The notes: a model not told the origin generated them from the letters alone. A stretch of 64,000 nucleotides of DNA from Litchfieldella rifensis (GCF_042646605.1 NZ_JBHRUG010000001.1:1-64000); one strand, 5' to 3'. Numbered from the stretch's first letter, positions 45,453 to 54,250 are shown. Numbers and translations: made by a program.

Positions 45453-46412
45453 TCAGACCTTGGCCTGGCTCGCCGCTTCCTCGCTTTCCAAGGCGCGCGG
45501 GCGCTTGTGGCGGTGCTGCAGCTCGGGGGCGTCGGTCCTGGCCAGCTCGACGTCGAACACCACCTCGGTGAAAGGCCCTTCCAGGCCGCGCTTGTCGGCC
45601 TCGGCGGGGTCCTCGATGCGCTTGCCCTCGATCACCAGCTCCTCTCGGGTGGCGAAGGCGAAGTCGTCGAAGGTGTAGGGGTCGTCGGCCAGGTTGATCT
45701 GGGTCGTCAGGTGCTTGTGACCCGGCGCGGAGATGAAGTAGTGGATATGCGCCGGACGTTGACCATGACGACCGAGCAGCTTGAGCACCTGGTCGGTGGC
45801 GCAGCCTTCCGGCACGCCGTAACCGGAGGGGATGATGCTGCGCGCGGTGTAGCGACCTTCGCTGTCGGTGATGATGGTGCGGCGCAGGTTGTACTCGGAC
45901 TGCGACGGGTCGAAGAAGGAGTAGCCGCCCTTGGAGTCGGCGTGCCAGATCTCGACCTTGGCGCCGGCGACCGGCTGGCCGTCGACATCACGTACCTGGC
46001 CGGTCAGCCACATTACCTCGGCGTCACTATCGGTGCCGTCGTCCATGCGTGCGAAGCCCTCGGCCTCCGGAGCGCCAGCGACATACAGTGGGCCTTCGAT
46101 GGTGCGCGGAGTACCGCCGCTCAGGCCACGCTGCTTGTCCTCGGCGTCCATGCGCATGTCCAGGTAGTGGTCGAAGCCCAGGCCCGGGGCCAGGAGGCCG
46201 AACTGGGTGCCCTCGCCCAAAGCGTTGAGCACGCTCACCGAGGACCAGAACTCCTCGGGGGTGACGTCGTAGTCGTCGACCAACCGGTACAGATCGGACA
46301 GTAGGCGGTGCATGATCTGCTTGCCGCGCTCGCTGCCGCCGTCCTGGTCGAAACCGGCCACGGTCTTCAGGAAGTCCTGCACTTCAGGGGTATCGAAGAT
46401 CTTGACGCTCAT
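45453..46412 (-). CDS. catA: Catechol 1,2-dioxygenase
   Basis: The 319-residue intradiol dioxygenase cleaves catechol to cis,cis-muconate using non-haem Fe(III). Likely iron ligands appear as the Tyr of EGPLYVAGA, the Tyr of IPSGYGVPE, and histidines in QRPAHIHYFIS. The N-terminal helical region (VQDFLKTVAGFDQDGG) is the usual dimer linker. ATG 46412 follows GAGGGTAACACC. The 5' leader ATAACGACAACGATGAGG is repeated exactly before the small ORF at 39279. The gene lies 60 bp downstream of catC. Confidence 0.95.
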   Translation of the reverse strand: MSVKIFDTPEVQDFLKTVAGFDQDGGSERGKQIMHRLLSDLYRLVDDYDVTPEEFWSSVSVLNALGEGTQFGLLAPGLGFDHYLDMRMDAEDKQRGLSGGTPRTIEGPLYVAGAPEAEGFARMDDGTDSDAEVMWLTGQVRDVDGQPVAGAKVEIWHADSKGGYSFFDPSQSEYNLRRTIITDSEGRYTARSIIPSGYGVPEGCATDQVLKLLGRHGQRPAHIHYFISAPGHKHLTTQINLADDPYTFDDFAFATREELVIEGKRIEDPAEADKRGLEGPFTEVVFDVELARTDAPELQHRHKRPRALESEEAASQAKV

Positions 46413-46472
46413 GGTGTTACCCTCATCGTTGTCGTTATGCCCACTCACCGTGGGGCTGGCGTGTCGTTGGAG

Positions 46473-46763
46473 TCAGCGATCGCCGTCGCGGATGGAAGAC
46501 GGATGGCGACACAGCGGCTTGACGCTGATTTCCATGTAGGGGAAGAGCGGCAGCTTGCTGACGATCTCCTGCAGCTCGGCGTTGTCCTCGACGTCGAAGA
46601 TGCTGACGTTGGCGTAGCTTCCCGCCACCCGCCACAGATGACGCCACTTGCCGGTACGCTGGAGTTCCTGCGAATAAGCCTTCTCGGTTGCCTTGATCTC
46701 GGCGGCCTGCTCGGCCGGCATGTCCGGCGGCAGCTTGACGGTCATTTCCACCTGAAACAGCAT
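46473..46763 (-). CDS. catC: Muconolactone delta-isomerase
   Basis: The 96-residue protein has the family start MLFQVEMTVKLPPDMP and AEIKATEKAYSQELQRTGKWRHLWRVAG, then YANVSIFDVEDNAELQEI and LPLFPYMEI. It isomerises (+)-muconolactone to the enol-lactone as a decameric cytoplasmic enzyme. GAGGAGGAG precedes the ATG. It is between catB and catA in the operon. Confidence 0.95.
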   Translation of the reverse strand: MLFQVEMTVKLPPDMPAEQAAEIKATEKAYSQELQRTGKWRHLWRVAGSYANVSIFDVEDNAELQEIVSKLPLFPYMEISVKPLCRHPSSIRDGDR

Positions 46764-46824
46764 GTGTCTCTCCTCCTCAGTCTCTGCGCGACTCGTTATT
46801 TGCGCGACTCAGTTTTTTGCGTGC

Positions 46825-47946
46825 TCAGTTTTTGCGTGCATAGTGAGCCAACTTGTCTTCATCCAGGGTGATGCCAAGCCCTGGCCCTTGCGGCAGGTCG
46901 ACGCCGAAATCGTGGTAGGTCAGCGGCTCGACGACGATGTCGTCCTTGAGCAATAGCGGGCCGAACATCTCGGTGCCCCAAGCCATATCGCCCAGCGTCG
47001 CCCAGGCATGCAGCGAAGCGGCGGTACCGATGGTGCCCTCCAGCAGGGTGCCGCCGTAGAGACCAATGCCTGCGGCCTGGGCCACATGAGCCAGTTCGAG
47101 AACCCCCTGCAGCCCGCCGGACTTGGCGATCTTCAGCGCATAGGCGCCACTGAAGCCGCGTGCCGCCAGCGTCAGGCCATCGCGGGCGTCCTGCACCGCC
47201 TCGTCGGCCAGCATGGGCACCAGGAAACGCTGCGAGAGACGCACCAGACCGGCGTGTTCGCGAGCGGGGATGGCCTGCTCGACCAGGTCGATGCCGGCAT
47301 CCTGCAGTGCGGCGATGCCACGCACGGCGGTGGCCTCGTCCCAGGCCTGGTTGACGTCGACCCGCACGCTGGCCCGGTCGCCGAGCGCGGCCTTGATATC
47401 GGCCACGTGGCGCACGTCATGGTCCACGGCGTTGGCACCGATCTTGAGCTTGAAGTCGCAGTGACGGCGATCCTCGAGTCGCTGGAAGGCTTCGTCGATG
47501 TCCTTGCGGGTATCGCCGCTGGCCAGCGTCCACAGCACCGGCAGGTGGTCATGACGCGCCCCACCCAGCAGCTCGGCCACCGACAGTCCCAGGCGCTTTC
47601 CCTGAGCGTCGAGCAGTGCGGTTTCCAATGCCGACTTGGCGATGCTGTTACCCCGCGCATGGCGCTCCAGCCGAGCGCGCAGCGCATTGAGATTGCCCGA
47701 AGGCTGACCGATCAGCAGCGGCGCCAAATAGGTGTCGATGTTGCGCTTGATGCTTTCCGGGCTTTCGGGGCCATAGCTCAGCCCACCGATGGTGGTGCCT
47801 TCGCCCAAGCCCTCGATACCGTCGCTATGGCGCATACGCACGATGACCAGGGTCTGGCGCGCCATGGTGGTCATGGAGAGCTTGTGTGGACGGATGGTCG
47901 GCAGGTCGACCAGCAGCGTCTGGATGGTTTCGATCACGGATGACAT
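46825..47946 (-). CDS. catB: Muconate cycloisomerase
   Basis: The 373-residue enolase-superfamily enzyme cyclises cis,cis-muconate to muconolactone. Key motifs are the catalytic KxK region (DFKLKIGAN), the metal ligands VDVNQAWDE, EQA and ADEAVQD, and the second lysine segment YALKIAKSGG. The start at ATG 47946 is supported by GGAG upstream; a longer frame crosses the operator and is rejected. It is the first gene of the operon and is divergent from the LysR gene with the operator between them. Confidence 0.95.
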   Translation of the reverse strand: MSSVIETIQTLLVDLPTIRPHKLSMTTMARQTLVIVRMRHSDGIEGLGEGTTIGGLSYGPESPESIKRNIDTYLAPLLIGQPSGNLNALRARLERHARGNSIAKSALETALLDAQGKRLGLSVAELLGGARHDHLPVLWTLASGDTRKDIDEAFQRLEDRRHCDFKLKIGANAVDHDVRHVADIKAALGDRASVRVDVNQAWDEATAVRGIAALQDAGIDLVEQAIPAREHAGLVRLSQRFLVPMLADEAVQDARDGLTLAARGFSGAYALKIAKSGGLQGVLELAHVAQAAGIGLYGGTLLEGTIGTAASLHAWATLGDMAWGTEMFGPLLLKDDIVVEPLTYHDFGVDLPQGPGLGITLDEDKLAHYARKN

Positions 47947-48035
47947 GCGGGCTCCGAATTTCGCCAATCGGGTGATGTGAGTGGCAGTTTGATTGCAGCG
48001 AGAAGACGGAACCAATATTGTTTGAGTGCCCAGCC

Positions 48036-48050
48036 ATACCCTGGAGGTAT
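48036..48050. promoter_or_regulatory. CatR/BenM-type operator between catB and the LysR gene
   Basis: ATACCCTGGAGGTAT is an ATAC-N7-GTAT element, ending one base before the LysR start codon at 48052 and about 90 bp upstream of the catB start. It would let the regulator activate catB-operon transcription and repress itself. A close second copy of the segment lies at 39433-39447. Confidence 0.75.
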
Positions 48051-48051
48051 C

Positions 48052-48954
48052 ATGGAGCTGCGACACCTGCGGTACTTCTGCGTCGTCGCCGAGGAGCTGA
48101 ACCTGACCTGCGCAGCCGAGAGACTGCACATGTCGCAGCCCCCTTTATCCCGACAAATCAAACAATTGGAGACGGAAGTCGGTGCCGACCTGTTTGAACG
48201 GGGACCCCGGGGACTGCGCCTGACCGCCACGGGACAGTTCTTCCAGCAGCATGCCCTGCAGATTCTCGAAAAAGTCGATGCCACCCTCGAGGCCACGCGG
48301 CGCATGGCGCGCAGCAAGCGCATGATGTTCGGCATCGGCTTCGTGCCATCGGTGTTCTACGGCCAGTTACCGTTGCTGGTAAGGGGATTGCGACAAAAGG
48401 ATAATGTTGAGCTGACCCTCGCGGAGCTAACCACGGTCCAGCAGATCCAGGCACTCAAGGCAGGACGCATCGACCTGGGCTTCGGCCGCCTGAGAATCGA
48501 CGATCCCGACGTGGAGCAGGAAGTGCTGTTCGACGAACCGCTCATGGCCGCGCTACCGGTCGGCCACCCCTTGGAGGGAACTACGCCAACGCTGGAAGAT
48601 CTGGCCCGCTACCCACTGGTCCTGTTTCCTGCCAAGCCTCGCCCCAGCATGGCCGATAACATCCTCGGGCTGTTTCGCCGCCACGGCTTGAAAGTCAACG
48701 TGATGCAGGAGGCCAACGAGTTGCAGACCGCGCTGGGACTCGTGGCCTCCGATATCGGCATCACCCTGGTGCCGGAACAGGTCAAACGCGTGCAGCGCGA
48801 CGGCATCGTCTACGTTTATCTCGCCGACAAGAGCTTCACTTCGCCGGTGATCTGCAGCCGACGCAAGGGCGAGGTTCCCTCCCCCATCATGCAGGACGCC
48901 AACGCCATCCTCGAGGTCCTGGTGGAGAACCGCAGAAGCGGGCGCTATCCCTGA
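48052..48954 (+). CDS. LysR-type regulator of the cat-ben operon (CatR/BenM type)
   Basis: The 300-residue regulator starts MELRHLRYFCVVAEELNLT and has the winged HTH over residues 1-60 (AAERLHMSQPPLSRQIKQLE), followed by an effector-binding domain (FGIGFVPSVFYGQLPLLV). It closely resembles CatR/CatM/BenM, which respond to cis,cis-muconate and, for BenM, benzoate. GGAGG precedes ATG 48052 within the operator itself, suggesting autorepression. With only one regulator in the island, it probably controls both the catabolic and the transport operons. Confidence 0.9.
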   Translation: MELRHLRYFCVVAEELNLTCAAERLHMSQPPLSRQIKQLETEVGADLFERGPRGLRLTATGQFFQQHALQILEKVDATLEATRRMARSKRMMFGIGFVPSVFYGQLPLLVRGLRQKDNVELTLAELTTVQQIQALKAGRIDLGFGRLRIDDPDVEQEVLFDEPLMAALPVGHPLEGTTPTLEDLARYPLVLFPAKPRPSMADNILGLFRRHGLKVNVMQEANELQTALGLVASDIGITLVPEQVKRVQRDGIVYVYLADKSFTSPVICSRRKGEVPSPIMQDANAILEVLVENRRSGRYP

Positions 48955-49001
48955 GGCTTTCCTGTCCGGGCGATTCATGCCCGCCCTCCAGCACAACGCC
49001 C

Positions 49002-49955
49002 TCACGACGAGGTGGCGTGGCGGTCGGTCCAGTACCAGCTGAACGCCATGGTCCCCGAGACCACCACCGCAACCACGGCCAGCGACCATCCGATGGGAAT
49101 GGTGTACCAGTGCTCGATCAGCAACTTGATGCCGATGAACACCAACACCAGCGCCAGACCGTAATCCAGCAAGGAAAAGCGCTCAGCCAGACCGGCGAAC
49201 AGGAAGTACATGGCGCGCAGCCCCAAGACCGCGAAGATGTTGGATGTCAACACGATGAAGGTGTCGCGGGTGATGGCGAAGATCGCCGGAATGCTGTCCA
49301 CCGCGAAAATGATGTCGGAGATTTCCACCATGATCAGCACCACCAGCAAGGGAGTTGCCCAGCGCTTGCCCTGCTCCTTGATGGTAAATCGGTTGCCGTG
49401 CAGGGACCGGGTGATACGAAGATGGCCACGCATCCAGCGCAGCAAACGATTGTTCTCCACATTCGACTGCTTGTTCGCGCCCCAGGCCATCTTCACCCCG
49501 GTGAAGACCAGGAAGGCACCGAACACATAGAGGACCCATTCGAAGTTTCTGACCAGCCAGGCCCCGATCAGAATGATGACGATGCGCAGCACCACGGCAC
49601 CGAGCACGCCGTAGATCAACACCCGACGCTGGAGTTCCGGGGAGATCCCGAAAAAGCTGAACAGCGTCAGCCAGACAAAGACGTTATCGACGGACAGGGA
49701 CTTCTCGATCAGATAGCCGGTGAGAAACTCGGTGGCCTTGCTGTTGGCCATCGTGATGTCCTGGGTGGTGTACAGGTAGGCCCACAGCCCGGCACCGAAC
49801 AGCAGCGACACCAGCACCCACACGGTCGACCAGGCAGCGGCCTCCTTCATCGACACCTTGTGGGTGTCACCCCGCATTAGCAGGTCCACGCCCAGCATGG
49901 CCAGCACGAGTAGTGCGAAGACTCCCCACAGCCACCAACTCTCGCCCATGTTCAT
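49002..49955 (-). CDS. TerC/Alx-family membrane protein
   Basis: The 317-residue protein has about nine hydrophobic segments and the TerC signature FLTGYLIEKSLSVDNVFVWLTLF and EISDIIFAVDSIPAIFAITRDTFIV, with conserved acidic residues in the membrane. The family is implicated in metal (Mn2+) export and pH or tellurite response. ATG 49955 and ATG 49949 are both plausible, the second being better spaced from AGGA. It is convergent with the LysR gene and has its own promoter region upstream (49956-50200). Confidence 0.88.
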   Translation of the reverse strand: MNMGESWWLWGVFALLVLAMLGVDLLMRGDTHKVSMKEAAAWSTVWVLVSLLFGAGLWAYLYTTQDITMANSKATEFLTGYLIEKSLSVDNVFVWLTLFSFFGISPELQRRVLIYGVLGAVVLRIVIILIGAWLVRNFEWVLYVFGAFLVFTGVKMAWGANKQSNVENNRLLRWMRGHLRITRSLHGNRFTIKEQGKRWATPLLVVLIMVEISDIIFAVDSIPAIFAITRDTFIVLTSNIFAVLGLRAMYFLFAGLAERFSLLDYGLALVLVFIGIKLLIEHWYTIPIGWSLAVVAVVVSGTMAFSWYWTDRHATSS

Positions 49956-50245
49956 TCCTGCGAGCCTCCCCGTCGAACGGCTTCCCATAGCATGCCGTCG
50001 CGCGATGAGCGCGACGACCCTCTACCGAGCGACATCGATCCTGCCCAGCCGGTTTCATTCCTCGCCCAGGTTTTGTGTTCTGCAATGCAAGAGTGTCCAT
50101 CCATCACTTCCCGCGGCGGTTGAGCTTGCTCGGCGCGGTATCGTTCCCACCGCAACACCGGGCCGATGCCGCTGTCATAGATAATTGGCATCTATAAAGC
50201 GCTATGGATCACTACCGAAGATGCCAGCCTAGGGAAGGACCTATC

Positions 50246-52138
50246 GTGAGAGTCATCAAGCCGTTGTCTCGGTTCAGGGCAACAGAACCCGACACCACAA
50301 GGCGACGCCTGGGATGGGCCGCCTGGTTTGTCTTTGCCAATGTGCCTATCGCCTGGCTAATCGCCATTCGCTTTTTAAGCTGGATGTCCGTTCCCGACGT
50401 CATGACTGGCTTATACCTGGGATTGGTCTATATCGCACAGTTTACCTTGTTGGCATGGTTGCCCGGGTTATTTCTGCTGTCTCTGGCACTGATAGTACCG
50501 CGAAGCTGTCTGATTCTAATATGTATTATCGTTGCCACTCTGGCGCAGGGTTTGCTGATTACCGACACGCTGTTCTATAGCTTGTATCGGTACCACTTAT
50601 CGGGGTTCATGTTTGAAGCACTCATCAAGGCCGGAGATCATACCTTCGAATTTTCATGGCAGATCTGGCTGACAGCCGCGCTAACCCTATTCACGCTGTT
50701 ATTGATAGAAGCCGCAATCGCCATCGGCCTAACGCGTAAACGCCCCAGGGTGTGCTGGTTAGGGGCTGCATTCGTTGCATTTTTCTCGACACAACTGGCC
50801 GCCCACAGCTGGCATGCCTGGGCCGATGCCACCTACGATATCCGCATCACATCACTGACCCGGCATGTGCCGTTATATTACCCCGTAACGGCGAATCGGT
50901 TTTTGCATGGCCAAGGATGGGTAAGAGCACAAGCCTCACGCAAGGAGAGCCGGGTTCGCGAGTTGACGAGCTTCCGCGCCAGTGACGGGCTCAACTACCC
51001 TACCCGGCCTTTGGCGTGTCAGCCACCTCAAACCCGCCCCAACGTGTTGATGATTGCTGTGGATACATTGCGAGCCGACATGCTCGATCCACGCTGGATG
51101 CCGAACGTCTCAGAATTTGCCGATGAGACAAGTCAAATATTTACCAACCATTATAGTGGGGGGAATTCAACCAAGGCGGGCGGCTTCAGTCTGTTTTATG
51201 GGCTTCCCCCCACCTATTGGGATATCTTCGAGACGACACAAACGCCTCCAGCATGGATCGCGCGGCTGCAAGAACTTAACTACGAAATCAAGATCCTCTC
51301 CGCCGGCACGCTGATCAGCCCTGCACTTCACCGTACCGCTTTTGCCAGCATCGACGGGATTCGCCTCACTCCCCCCGGTGAGGAAGCCTGGCAACGAGAC
51401 CAGCTTATCACTGACGACTGGCTGAATTTTACCGCTCAGCGTGGGGCCGATGCCGAACCGTTCTTCGGTTTTCTGTTTTATATGTCTGTCCACGGTTACA
51501 GCGTGCCGCCTGACTTTCCCAGGATCGAGCCCTACTGGGAAACCATCAACCACCTTGCACTCGACCAGGACTTCGATCCCACCCCCTACTTCAATCGTTA
51601 CAAGACCGCGACTCGCTATGTCGACCAGCTCATTGGTCGAGTACTGAATGATCTCAAACAACGCAAGTTACTTAAAAACACCATCGTCATACTGACCTCC
51701 GACCACGGCGAGGAGTTTAACGACAACGGCAAAAACTATTGGGGTCACGGCAGCAATTACAGCGATGCTCAATTAAAAGTGCCAATGGTCTTATACTGGC
51801 CTGGCAAACCACCTTCCAAAATTACGCGCCGCACTTCCCATACCGATATACCTTCAACGCTAATGCAATCCGCACTGGGATGCCCACGGACCCCAGCGAG
51901 AGCCTATTCCATTGGAAGCAATCTATTTATACCGGATGATAAGGAGTGGATGATTGCTGGCAGCTACATAGATCATGCAATTGTCACCAAAAAGCACTTG
52001 TTCGTCACTTACCCTACTGGGCAATATGAGATCATGGACAAATCACTAAACCCCTCCAAAACAAATTTTCCTCCAGAAACCATGCTTAGAGACTCCCAGA
52101 AGGCCTTATCAAGATTTTACAATCATAGGAACAAGTAA
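50246..52138 (+). CDS. YejM/PbgA-like inner-membrane protein with sulfatase-fold periplasmic domain
   Basis: The 630-residue protein has five hydrophobic segments in the first 240 residues (DUF3413-like: IAWLIAIRFLSWMSVPDVM) and a sulfatase/phosphoethanolamine-transferase-fold domain beginning VLMIAVDTLRADMLD, with GGNSTKAGGFSLFYGLPP and TSDHGEEFNDN. The equivalent of the catalytic Thr/Ser sits in GGNSTKAG. YejM-type proteins monitor lipopolysaccharide at the inner membrane. GTG 50246 with AAGGA six bases upstream is preferred over ATG 50204. The gene is visibly more AT-rich than its neighbours, suggesting recent acquisition or faster drift. Confidence 0.82.
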   Translation: MRVIKPLSRFRATEPDTTRRRLGWAAWFVFANVPIAWLIAIRFLSWMSVPDVMTGLYLGLVYIAQFTLLAWLPGLFLLSLALIVPRSCLILICIIVATLAQGLLITDTLFYSLYRYHLSGFMFEALIKAGDHTFEFSWQIWLTAALTLFTLLLIEAAIAIGLTRKRPRVCWLGAAFVAFFSTQLAAHSWHAWADATYDIRITSLTRHVPLYYPVTANRFLHGQGWVRAQASRKESRVRELTSFRASDGLNYPTRPLACQPPQTRPNVLMIAVDTLRADMLDPRWMPNVSEFADETSQIFTNHYSGGNSTKAGGFSLFYGLPPTYWDIFETTQTPPAWIARLQELNYEIKILSAGTLISPALHRTAFASIDGIRLTPPGEEAWQRDQLITDDWLNFTAQRGADAEPFFGFLFYMSVHGYSVPPDFPRIEPYWETINHLALDQDFDPTPYFNRYKTATRYVDQLIGRVLNDLKQRKLLKNTIVILTSDHGEEFNDNGKNYWGHGSNYSDAQLKVPMVLYWPGKPPSKITRRTSHTDIPSTLMQSALGCPRTPARAYSIGSNLFIPDDKEWMIAGSYIDHAIVTKKHLFVTYPTGQYEIMDKSLNPSKTNFPPETMLRDSQKALSRFYNHRNK

Positions 52139-52365
52139 ATATTGAGCCTCTCCAGGCCCCGTCCAAACCAACCCTCAGGCCCCTTTTCCAGGCCCGGATC
52201 AGTGACACAAATGGGTAAATTGACCGGCAGTGTCCGGTGATAACTGAGTATTTTGGCTAATATCGGTTTGTTAGGATTTACCTTCATCAAGCCCCACAGC
52301 ATGACGGACTGGCGAAGCCTAGGCGTTTTTGACGAACTCTTGAGGTGCAGCATCAGGATCGACAT
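52123..52365 (-). other. Unrecognised ORF or remnant between the sulfatase-fold gene and fnr
   Basis: A minus-strand frame of 80 codons begins MSILMLHLKSSSKTPRLRQ and contains LWGLMKVNPNKPILAKILSYHRTLP. Its composition looks protein-like, and it reads like the C-terminal part of a larger protein, possibly a transposase, but I cannot name a family. Its first bases overlap no gene, and its end overlaps the sulfatase-fold gene by 16 bp. It could mark a degenerate mobile element next to the AT-rich gene. Confidence 0.25.
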
Positions 52366-52416
52366 CAGCGCTTGACGGCCAATGCCGGCGTGCCAGTTTT
52401 TGGCAAACTGTATCGG

Positions 52417-53208
52417 TCAGCGATACATGCCAGATGATTTGAAATGGATAGTTCGGTCAGGTGTGGCGGCATTGGCCGTATCGGCACCGGCTCCGAAAGA
52501 CAACTCCTTCATACCGTAGAAGTCGATGATCTCGATTTCCTTGCCAGTGATGCTCACCAAGCCTTGGGCTTCCAGGCGACGGAAAGTACGGCTCATGGTC
52601 TCGGGGACCAGGCCAAGGTAATTGGCAAGATCGAGACGCGACATCGGCAGCCGGAAGCGGCTAGCGGACAGGCCCCGGTTGGCGAAGTGCTCCGAGAACT
52701 TGAGCAGCATCACGGTCAGGCGCTGCTCGGCCGAGCGGCGTGTCAATAGGTGGGCAGTGCTCTGCTCGGAGAGCAGCCCGCGGCTCATGATACGGACCAG
52801 CTGGTGCTGCAGTGCCGGGGTCTGGTCACCCAGGGTTTCCAGATCATTGAAAGGAATCTCGCACACACTGGTCGACTCCAGGGCCACGGCAGTTGAGGGA
52901 TGACTGCGGGTCAGGATTGCGTCGAGCCCGATGACTTCACCTGGCAGGTGGAAGCCCGAGATATGCTCGTCACCGTTAGCCAGTAGGTTCGTGGTCTTCA
53001 CCGACCCGGTACGCACCGCGAATATCGAGTTGAAACGCTGCCCCACCCGGAACAGGTACGTGCCCCGTGCCACCGGCTTGCGGCGTTGAACGATGCCTTC
53101 CAGCTTGTTGACGTCAGACTGGGCCAGGTTCTCTGGTAGGCACAGGGAGCTCAGGCGACAGTTTCGGCAGTTGTTTTTCGCGTCGCTCAGTGTGGCAATA
53201 CGGATCAT
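52417..53208 (-). CDS. fnr: Fnr/Anr-type oxygen-sensing transcription regulator
   Basis: The 263-residue Crp-family protein has the FNR cysteines C14, C17, C23 and C116 (NNCRNCRLSSLC; TSVCEIPF), which bind an oxygen-labile [4Fe-4S] cluster. Spacing equals that of E. coli FNR (20, 23, 29, 122) shifted by six. The HTH contains VPETMSRTFRRLE with the E-x2-SR contact motif that reads TTGAT half-sites. ATG 53208 follows GAGGAG. It probably activates the neighbouring nar operon under anoxia. An inverted repeat lies about 40 bp upstream. Confidence 0.93.
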   Translation of the reverse strand: MIRIATLSDAKNNCRNCRLSSLCLPENLAQSDVNKLEGIVQRRKPVARGTYLFRVGQRFNSIFAVRTGSVKTTNLLANGDEHISGFHLPGEVIGLDAILTRSHPSTAVALESTSVCEIPFNDLETLGDQTPALQHQLVRIMSRGLLSEQSTAHLLTRRSAEQRLTVMLLKFSEHFANRGLSASRFRLPMSRLDLANYLGLVPETMSRTFRRLEAQGLVSITGKEIEIIDFYGMKELSFGAGADTANAATPDRTIHFKSSGMYR

Positions 53209-53244
53209 GGCATGTTTCTCCTCAGTCCGGGGCTCCCCGCTCAT

Positions 53245-53263
53245 TATCTACCTATGCTAGATA
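53245..53263. promoter_or_regulatory. Inverted repeat upstream of fnr
   Basis: TATCTA-CCTATGC-TAGATA is a perfect 6-bp inverted repeat (13-bp center-to-center) about 37 bp upstream of the fnr start. It does not match the FNR consensus TTGAT-N4-ATCAA. It is a candidate operator only. Confidence 0.3.
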
Positions 53264-53489
53264 GAGCTGAGGGCTGCCGCGATAACCCTTTGGAGGTAGC
53301 TGGGGTGATATTGTGGGGTAAACGGCTCGGCAACGTGTTCGGTGGACGTCACCCCGGCGATACAGGACATCTCGGCGACGCCGGCATGATCGAGGCGCAG
53401 GGCCACCTCGTTGGCCAACTGAGCCACGTCGGAGCAGCCCGAACAGGAATAGATCAGTGCCGGCGGGAGCGGGAGTCGGAGCGGACCAT
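53257..53489 (-). pseudogene. Remnant of a DGC-domain zinc-binding protein gene
   Basis: An AGGAGG site and ATG 53489 open a frame that stops after 11 codons. Directly downstream, a different frame encodes ALIYSCSGCSDVAQLANEV and AEMSCIAGV, which are hallmarks of DGC-domain putative zinc-binding proteins. The conserved part lacks any in-frame start, and after AGV the reading changes to unrelated sequence ending at 53257, about half the normal length. So the gene has both a 5' frameshift and a 3' truncation. Such genes commonly accompany denitrification regulators. Confidence 0.65.
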
Positions 53490-53512
53490 CGAGCCTCCTG
53501 CGGTGAGTATGG

Positions 53513-54250
53513 TCAATGATCTTGCATGGCCAGGTCGCGCAGTCGCCGATCGTCGAGCACGACCAGTTGCTGGCGCTCGACACGGATGAGCCCGAGATCG
53601 CGCAACCGGCCCAGCAGCCGCGACAGGGTTTCCGGGGTCATCGCCAGTTGCGCGGCCAGCCAGTACTTGGGGATGGTCAGGCGCACCACCTGGGGGTCCT
53701 TCGACCGACCCGACGACAGCTGACGCAGAAGGTAACTGACCAGGCGCGCCATGGCATCGGCCTGGGTCAGCAGCGCCAGATCCTCGAGCCGTTCGGTCAG
53801 TTCCAGGGCCAGGCGGCTCATGTATTCCGCACGACAGGCCGGGGCATTCTCCAGGATCTCGCGGCAGTGCGCGGTGGGAATCGCCAGCACATGGGTACGT
53901 TGCAGCGCCTCGGCGGAATACAGGTAGGCCCCCTCGCGGGATACCATGCTCAACTCGCCCAGGGTGCCACCGCGTTCCACGCAACGGATGGTGGCCAGGC
54001 GTCCATCACCGGCCATCCTGACCAGGCGTACCCCGCCGCTGATCACCACATACAGCCAGTGGGCGGACTCCTGCTGACGAAACAGCCACTCACGCTGAGC
54101 GGCGACCTGCACCTGGGCGCTGTCCAGCAAGTCTTCCGCGGTGGGCTCATCGAGGTGCCCCAGCCAGGGCACCTCGGCCACCAGCTCGCGCAGGTAGCGG
54201 CGCTTGACCAGGATATCAATCGGTGAATTGTGAAATGGGCAGGAACGCAT
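53513..54250 (-). CDS. Crp/Fnr-family regulator (Dnr-like, no FNR cysteine cluster)
   Basis: The 245-residue protein has a cyclic-nucleotide-type beta barrel (about 30-150) and a HTH containing MTPETLSRLLGRLRDLGLI with the E-x2-SR motif, so it likely binds FNR-like boxes. It has cysteines but not the FNR spacing, which suggests a heme/NO-sensing Dnr-type or a redox-insensitive regulator. ATG 54250 lies within the end of the moeA fragment (35-bp overlap). It is transcribed with the nar-moa genes and is a candidate nitrate/NO regulator of them. Confidence 0.85.
   Translation of the reverse strand: MRSCPFHNSPIDILVKRRYLRELVAEVPWLGHLDEPTAEDLLDSAQVQVAAQREWLFRQQESAHWLYVVISGGVRLVRMAGDGRLATIRCVERGGTLGELSMVSREGAYLYSAEALQRTHVLAIPTAHCREILENAPACRAEYMSRLALELTERLEDLALLTQADAMARLVSYLLRQLSSGRSKDPQVVRLTIPKYWLAAQLAMTPETLSRLLGRLRDLGLIRVERQQLVVLDDRRLRDLAMQDH

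Noticed and set aside
49956..50200. Mn2+-sensing yybP-ykoY riboswitch upstream of terC
   Set aside because: Expected in some alx/terC leaders, but the conserved GGGGAGUA-type core could not be found on the minus strand.
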